The translations under genes and the position numbers were made by a program. From positions 10,298,201-10,362,200 of the forward strand of contig OZ020269.1 in assembly GCA_963971225.1 (NCBI GenBank): a stretch of 64,000 nucleotides of DNA, written 5' to 3'. Under the pieces are notes generated by a model that made no database searches, had not been told where the DNA came from, and worked only from the letters and a program-made list of their open reading frames with translations. Below, piece by piece: positions 61,401 to 64,000 of the stretch (positions are counted from its first letter, which is position 1; the number at the start of each line of letters is the position of its first letter). Source of the DNA: Melieria omissa. Lineage: Eukaryota > Arthropoda > Insecta > Diptera > Ulidiidae.

Positions 61401-63395
61401 TCAATCTATCATCATGTCAAGTCATCATTAGTCATGATTCAATCTAAAAATTATTTTTGTTATTTTCCATAGAAAAATTTCTTCAGTTGTATTTAGTTAA
61501 ATTCTTTAAAAAACTGCAATTACAATGACAAAAAAATAATACTTAAATTATTATTATTATTTAAACAAAAAATATTTTGTTTTCGCTAATAAATAAGTTT
61601 CCCACTCACACTTTTGCCTTAACCAAAAATTAAAAATTTAACTGAATTAATCGCCAAAAATTTACTTTATCCTTTTTTTCAGATGTACGCTGTAAATTTA
61701 GCACAAAAAGCCAAAGAATTAAAACGCGAGAAGCGAAAAAGCGACTCGTTGCTCTTCCAAATGTTGCCGCCCAGTGTGGCAATGCAGCTAAAACACACAC
61801 AACAGGTAAGTGCCGGCTGGTTGACTGGTTGGGTTGGTTGTCTGTGGGCTGTGCGTGAAATTTATGCGCACATATTGACACACAGTGTGATTTAAACAAT
61901 GTGTCATACTTAAATTGATCGATTTTCGTTGAGGTGATACATTTACAGAATTATTTAAGAATGGGGGTGGAAAGGTCGAAGTGGTTTTTGACGCGACATG
62001 TAAACCACTTGCGACGTTGACAGCTTGCAGTGAATAACCTTTGATAAATAAAGTGTTGTTTTTTAGGTTTTGTTTCGATTCAGTAAGTGAAATAAAAAAT
62101 TATTGCAATTACAATAATTAAGAAAAATTAAATTAAATTTAATTAGAAGAAATATTTTGTAAATTTATTGGAAAGACGCACATTTAAATTTCACTAGAAA
62201 AGTGTAAAAATATTTTATGATTTTTTTAGGTACCCGCAGAACTGTATGAGGCGGCCACAATTTACTTTAGCGATATTGTTGGCTTTACGGAAATTGCCGC
62301 TAGATGTACGCCATTGGAGGTAAGTGTTATAGGTTATGCGATATGGAATCTAAAAATCCAACTGAATTTTGAAAATTAAAAAAAATATATTTTAATTATT
62401 ATATTTAAATATTTTTACATTTTAACAATAAAAAGACCAATGCGATAATTTTGCCGGTTTTTCTTCTTTTAATATCTTTATTTTCTTTAATTTTCTATCA
62501 TATTGTTTTATCGTGATAAATTTTTAAATTTTTTCAAATTAATTTTGTGAAAAATTGGAAAAATTGAAATTAAAAAAAAATATATTTTAATTATTATATT
62601 TAAATATTTTTACTGGTTAAATATGCTTCAATTTTATTTTATTTTATTTTATTTTATTTTATTTTATTTTATTTTATTTTATTTTATTTTATTTTATTTT
62701 ATTTTATTTTATTTTATTTTATTTTATTTTATTTTATTTTATTTTATTTTATTTTATTTTATTTTACTTTATTTTATTTTATTTGATTTGAATTTTGTGA
62801 AAAATTGGAAAAATTGAAATTAAAAAAAATATATTTTAATTATTATATTTAAATATTTTTACATTTTAACAATAAAAATACCAATGCGATAATTTTGACG
62901 GTTTTTTTTCTAATATCTTTATTTTCTTTAATTTTCTATCATATTTTTTTTATCGTGAACAATTTTAAATTTTTTTCAAATTAATTTTGTGAAAAATTGG
63001 AAAAATTTAAATTAAAAACAATATATTTTAATTATTATATTTAAATATTTTTACTGGTTAAATATGCTTCAATTTTATTTTATTTTATTTTATTTTATTT
63101 TATTTTATTTTATTTTATTTTATTTTATTTTATTTTATTTGAATTTTGTGAAAAATTGGCTAATTGTATTTTCCGATGTGTATTTTCGAGATATCACCGA
63201 TTATAGTCTTTTAGGATACGGAAAACTCGAAAAGTAATATTTTTTGTATTAAAATTTTGCATCAACTGCAGGTGGTCACATTTCTAAATTCCATTTATCG
63301 TGTCTTTGATGAGCGCATTGAATGTTACGATGTCTACAAAGTGGAGACAATCGGAGATTCGTATATGGTGGCATCGGGTTTGCCGGTGAAAAATG
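42342..63395 (+). CDS. Receptor-type guanylate cyclase with NIT-like ectodomain (3' incomplete)
   Basis: Ten exons join in phase: 42342-42920, 50648-50755, 56535-56632, 56862-57017, 57101-57232, 57299-57535, 57611-57739, 57811-57940, 61683-61805, 62230-62319, with an eleventh at 63272-63395. They encode about 635 residues before the window edge. Order: a Ser/Ala/Gly- and His-rich cytosolic N-terminus (1-193), TM1 (about 194-213), an ectodomain of roughly 280 residues with NIT-type helical sequence ([20 protein letters not shown]) and seven N-glycosylation sequons, TM2 (about 495-515), a charged signalling helix ending in [11 protein letters not shown], and the cyclase domain. Metal-binding D579 (YFSDIVGFT) and D623 (ETIGDSYMV) are present, and E619 is the purine-selecting Glu of GTP cyclases. 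It should make cGMP at a membrane in response to an extracellular cue. NIT domains sense nitrate/nitrite in bacteria; the ligand in flies is not known to me. Drosophila has members of this type, but I do not assign a symbol. The rest of the cyclase domain lies beyond the window. Confidence 0.92.
44528..45432. mobile_element. 905-bp piggyBac-type MITE (CCCTTTCGCTA ends)
   Basis: Inverted ends CCCTTTCGCTA (44528-44538) and TAGCGAAAGGG (45422-45432) are perfect and flanked by TTAA on both sides (44524-44527, 45433-45436). A partial related copy ends at 56043. Near its right end it contains TGTCGCACGGTG-TAA, the terminus of another element family, so it may carry a nested insertion. Confidence 0.85.
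46773..47747. mobile_element. ~1-kb foldback element with GGGTTGTGAACC ends
   Basis: Ends AGGGAGAGGGCTGGG (left, from 46773) and CCCAGCCCTCTCCCT (right, to 47747) are inverted repeats that continue through TTGTGAACC / GGTTCACAC. TA lies on both sides, as in Tc1/mariner-type insertion. The GTGAACC motif recurs inside in both orientations. No transposase frame is visible. Confidence 0.85.
48895..50470. repeat. ~137-bp degenerate array with TGTGACA-TGTCACA palindromes
   Basis: Motifs of the form TGTGACA(N)1-6TGTCACA recur near 48895, 49029, 49162, 49298, 49444, 49727, 49873, 50001, 50131, 50267 and 50450. Spacing is about 125-150 bp, with one double gap holding an AAAAT satellite. Sequence between the palindromes is weakly conserved (AATGAG-TACGCC then TTTTGAGTTGCTTAC-like). 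Confidence 0.82.
49557..49672. repeat. (AAAAT)n satellite
   Basis: About 22 AAAAT units inserted in the TGTGACA array, followed by AAATG-type variants to about 49710. Confidence 0.95.
50648..50755 (+). CDS. Cyclase exon: first membrane segment
   Basis: The exon has 36 codons, phase 0 at both ends, with acceptor TTTTCAG and donor GTAGGT. It encodes [19 protein letters not shown], a clear hydrophobic helix, followed by the charged start of the ectodomain. The first codon is ATG, so a shorter isoform starting here is possible. Confidence 0.8.
53735..54715. repeat. ~1-kb AAAAT satellite with higher-order variants
   Basis: Long runs of AAAAT, a block of the 9-bp variant AAATAAAAT (about 54345-54475), and AAATG variants near 54655-54680. 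Apparent reading frames made of FYFIL or FILFILFI repeats are translations of this satellite. Confidence 0.95.
54744..55448. mobile_element. 705-bp TTAA-flanked foldback MITE with ~115-bp TIRs
   Basis: Ends GGGGCCCGAACACTG and CAGTGTTCGGGCCCC are perfect inverted repeats flanked by TTAA (54740-54743, 55449-55452). Inverted similarity runs about 115 bp inwards through ATTTACATGAAACTTTACAC. A further internal inverted pair is CGCGTTGACAGC (about 54933) with GCTGTCAACGCG (about 55236). A 7-bp indel is the main difference between the arms. There is no transposase frame. Confidence 0.92.
55855..56043. mobile_element. Partial copy of the CCCTTTCGCTA-type MITE
   Basis: The right end TAGCGAAAGGG-TTAA (to 56043 and 56047) and interior phrases (GAAGAAATATT, AGTTATGC-TAA, GAAGCTTAAAT) match the element at 44528-45432. 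No left terminus is present, and the interior is shorter. Confidence 0.75.
56535..56632 (+). CDS. Cyclase exon: start of NIT-like ectodomain
   Basis: The acceptor is TTTCCAG and the donor is GTGAGT (phase 0 to phase 2). The [13 protein letters not shown] segment resembles the LQxERG signature helix of NIT domains. The first sequon (NGS) is here. Confidence 0.85.
56862..57017 (+). CDS. Cyclase ectodomain exon
   Basis: The acceptor is CGTTTCAG and the donor is GTAAAT. The exon encodes [20 protein letters not shown], an acidic PDDDEEFE patch and [12 protein letters not shown]. It holds three N-glycosylation sequons. The upstream 100 bp of intron contains CA microsatellites. Confidence 0.87.
57101..57232 (+). 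CDS. Cyclase ectodomain exon
   Basis: The acceptor is GGAACAG and the donor is GTGAGA, phase 2 to phase 2. The exon encodes [20 protein letters not shown] and then [15 protein letters not shown]. Such helical NIT sequence precedes the second half of the ectodomain. Confidence 0.9.
57299..57535 (+). CDS. Cyclase ectodomain exon (longest)
   Basis: The acceptor is TTTTGCAG and the donor is GTGAGT. The exon has 79 codons including [23 protein letters not shown] and [16 protein letters not shown]. That is the typical second helical repeat of a NIT module (a long helix, then GxGxxxxxxF and YxxYxxxE-like spacing). Confidence 0.9.
57611..57739 (+). CDS. Cyclase ectodomain exon
   Basis: The acceptor is GATTCTAG and the donor is GTAAAT. 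The exon encodes [32 protein letters not shown] and QKALRFKIK, with two N-glycosylation sequons. It carries the ectodomain towards the membrane-proximal helix. Confidence 0.9.
57811..57940 (+). CDS. Cyclase exon: second membrane segment
   Basis: The acceptor is CTTACAG and the donor is GTTAGT (ends phase 0). The exon encodes [15 protein letters not shown] followed by a strongly hydrophobic helix ([19 protein letters not shown]). Confidence 0.92.
58930..60350. repeat. Degenerate satellite of ~70-bp motifs
   Basis: Phrases such as GCAGTCGCATAGAAAATCAG, AAATGTTTTCTTTGAA and TTCAGATCCTT recur in varied order. A longer unit beginning CTTCAGACGAATTTTGAAA occurs at about 59396, 59823 and 60111. The left part is more diverged. 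Confidence 0.8.
60357..61265. mobile_element. 909-bp element with ~230-bp terminal inverted repeats
   Basis: Ends CACTGTGCGACA (60357-60368) and TGTCGCACAGTG (61254-61265) are perfect inverted repeats flanked on both sides by TAA in the same orientation. After a short non-matching segment, inverted similarity resumes with AACCCGGAACCGACCAAGAC. It runs about 200 bp to GCTGTCTTCAGCAAACTTGC. A 3-bp TAA duplication is compatible with PIF/Harbinger. No transposase frame is visible. Confidence 0.88.
61683..61805 (+). CDS. Cyclase exon: signalling helix
   Basis: The acceptor is TTTTTCAG and the donor is GTAAGT. The exon has 41 codons: [20 protein letters not shown], a charged coiled-coil linker, and [11 protein letters not shown], the standard lead-in to class III cyclase domains. 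Confidence 0.93.
62230..62319 (+). CDS. Cyclase exon: first catalytic Asp
   Basis: The acceptor is TTTTTTTAG and the donor is GTAAGT. The exon has 30 codons: [20 protein letters not shown] with metal-binding Asp in FSDIVGFT, and CTPLE at the end. Confidence 0.94.
62375..63160. repeat. ~440-bp tandem duplication containing TTTTA satellites
   Basis: ACATTTTAACAATAAAAA occurs at 62417 and 62861, and ACTGGTTAAATATGCTTCAA at 62611 and 63051. The two units are 440-444 bp apart. Each ends in a TTTTA run (about 62628-62790 and 63070-63140) of different length. Confidence 0.88.
63272..63395 (+). CDS. Cyclase exon: second catalytic Asp and guanine-selecting Glu
   Basis: The acceptor is CAACTGCAG and the donor is GTGAGC; the exon ends in phase 1. 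It encodes [17 protein letters not shown] and [19 protein letters not shown]. The Glu of KVETIGD marks GTP rather than ATP as substrate. The transition-state Asn and Arg should lie in the next exon, outside the window. Confidence 0.94.
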
Positions 63396-64000
63396 GTGAG
63401 CAAATGAAAGAAGTCAGAGTTGAAAGGTCTTTTTTGGTACCAGCTGTTGAATTGATTGAATTTTCGTTCTATTTGAAGTGTCTTTTTCTATATAAATCCA
63501 AGCACTATTTATCAATTATTTATTTTATCAATTCTAGTAAAAAAGAATTCTTACTCGAATGTTTTAGTTGACTTATATGAAAATTATTTGAACGATTCTA
63601 TAGTAACTGGGCGCCCTTCTAATTTTACAAGTAGTGTGTTTAATTTTGTACAATGAGTGCTTAAAAATGTATGTCTGAATGCCATAAAAGTACACAAACA
63701 ACATCCAAATAAGGCTGCTTGCATTAGATCAACATTGACACAGCATCAAGTGCGACCTTGTGCATACTTCAGTCTGTCAACTTTCGATTGCCTGCGGTCT
63801 CTATCCGAATCAGTTTGGCTCACATGTGGTCCAACTCATTAAACAATTTCAAAAACACAAAACACACACAGCAAATAGATGAGTGCAGACCTTTTTTATT
63901 AGGTTTGTTTTTATTCTGATTGTTTATTATGTGTTGTGCTGCCTTCAAATTGAGTAGGAAAATCCTTTGTAAGCTGCTTGCTGTGTTGATTTGTCATTTG
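63396..64000 (+). other. Cyclase intron at the window edge
   Basis: The donor GTGAGC follows the 63272 exon. No acceptor joined to a continuing cyclase frame is visible before the window ends. Confidence 0.7.

Larger units (their letters stand above)
57941..61682 (+). other. 3.7-kb cyclase intron
   Basis: It separates TM2 from the signalling helix. It holds a solo TGTCGCACGGTG-TAA terminus at 58914-58928, a degenerate satellite (58.93-60.35 kb) and a long-TIR element (60357-61265). Confidence 0.7.

Overview
The window is nuclear DNA of a higher fly (Diptera). A true fruit fly (Tephritidae) is likely, judging by the protein sequences, the transposon types and the very large AT-rich introns and spacers. 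That placement is inference, because no sequence search was possible. Less than a tenth of the window codes for protein. No rRNA, tRNA, CRISPR or bacterial-type feature was found.

Three genes are supported by splice sites and consistent intron phases. (1) On the + strand, 6867-28152 holds the 3' five exons of a secreted CLIP-domain serine protease homologue. It is most like Drosophila scarface and is catalytically dead. It carries large Pro/Gln-rich minisatellite-coded repeats, and an 18.5-kb intron separates its first two visible exons. Its 5' end lies outside the window or in unrecognised small exons. (2) On the - strand, 30519-29354 holds a complete four-exon GDP-L-fucose synthase gene (Gmer, 321 aa), placed tail to tail with the first gene. 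(3) On the + strand, 42342-63395 and beyond holds ten exons of a receptor-type guanylate cyclase. It has a low-complexity N-terminus, two membrane segments around a glycosylated NIT-like ectodomain, a signalling helix and the first half of the cyclase domain. The window ends before the gene does.

The rest is intron and spacer filled with repeats. Degenerate tandem arrays lie at 0.9-2.1, 7.1-8.0, 20.7-21.4, 48.9-50.5 and 58.9-60.4 kb. AAAAT/TTTTA pentanucleotide satellites lie at 41.5, 49.6, 53.8-54.7, 62.7 and 63.1 kb. Several non-autonomous DNA transposons can be bounded by terminal inverted repeats (TIRs) and target-site duplications (TSDs). They are a hAT remnant with an exact 8-bp TSD (15974-17123), TTAA elements (32985-33243, 44528-45432, 54744-55448), an internally deleted mariner/Tc-like element (34684-35240), a 1-kb foldback element (46773-47747) and a 0.9-kb long-TIR element flanked by TAA (60357-61265).

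The three genes do not form a pathway. Each is an independent unit: an extracellular non-catalytic protease homologue, a cytosolic nucleotide-sugar enzyme and a membrane cGMP producer. A perfect match to the CTCF consensus at 37167-37180, between Gmer and the cyclase, is a possible domain boundary. The most notable items are the paired loss of the catalytic residues and the Cys42-Cys58 disulfide in the protease homologue, its homogenised coding minisatellites, the two distant arrays of TGTGACA/TGTCACA palindromes, and the set of bounded MITEs.
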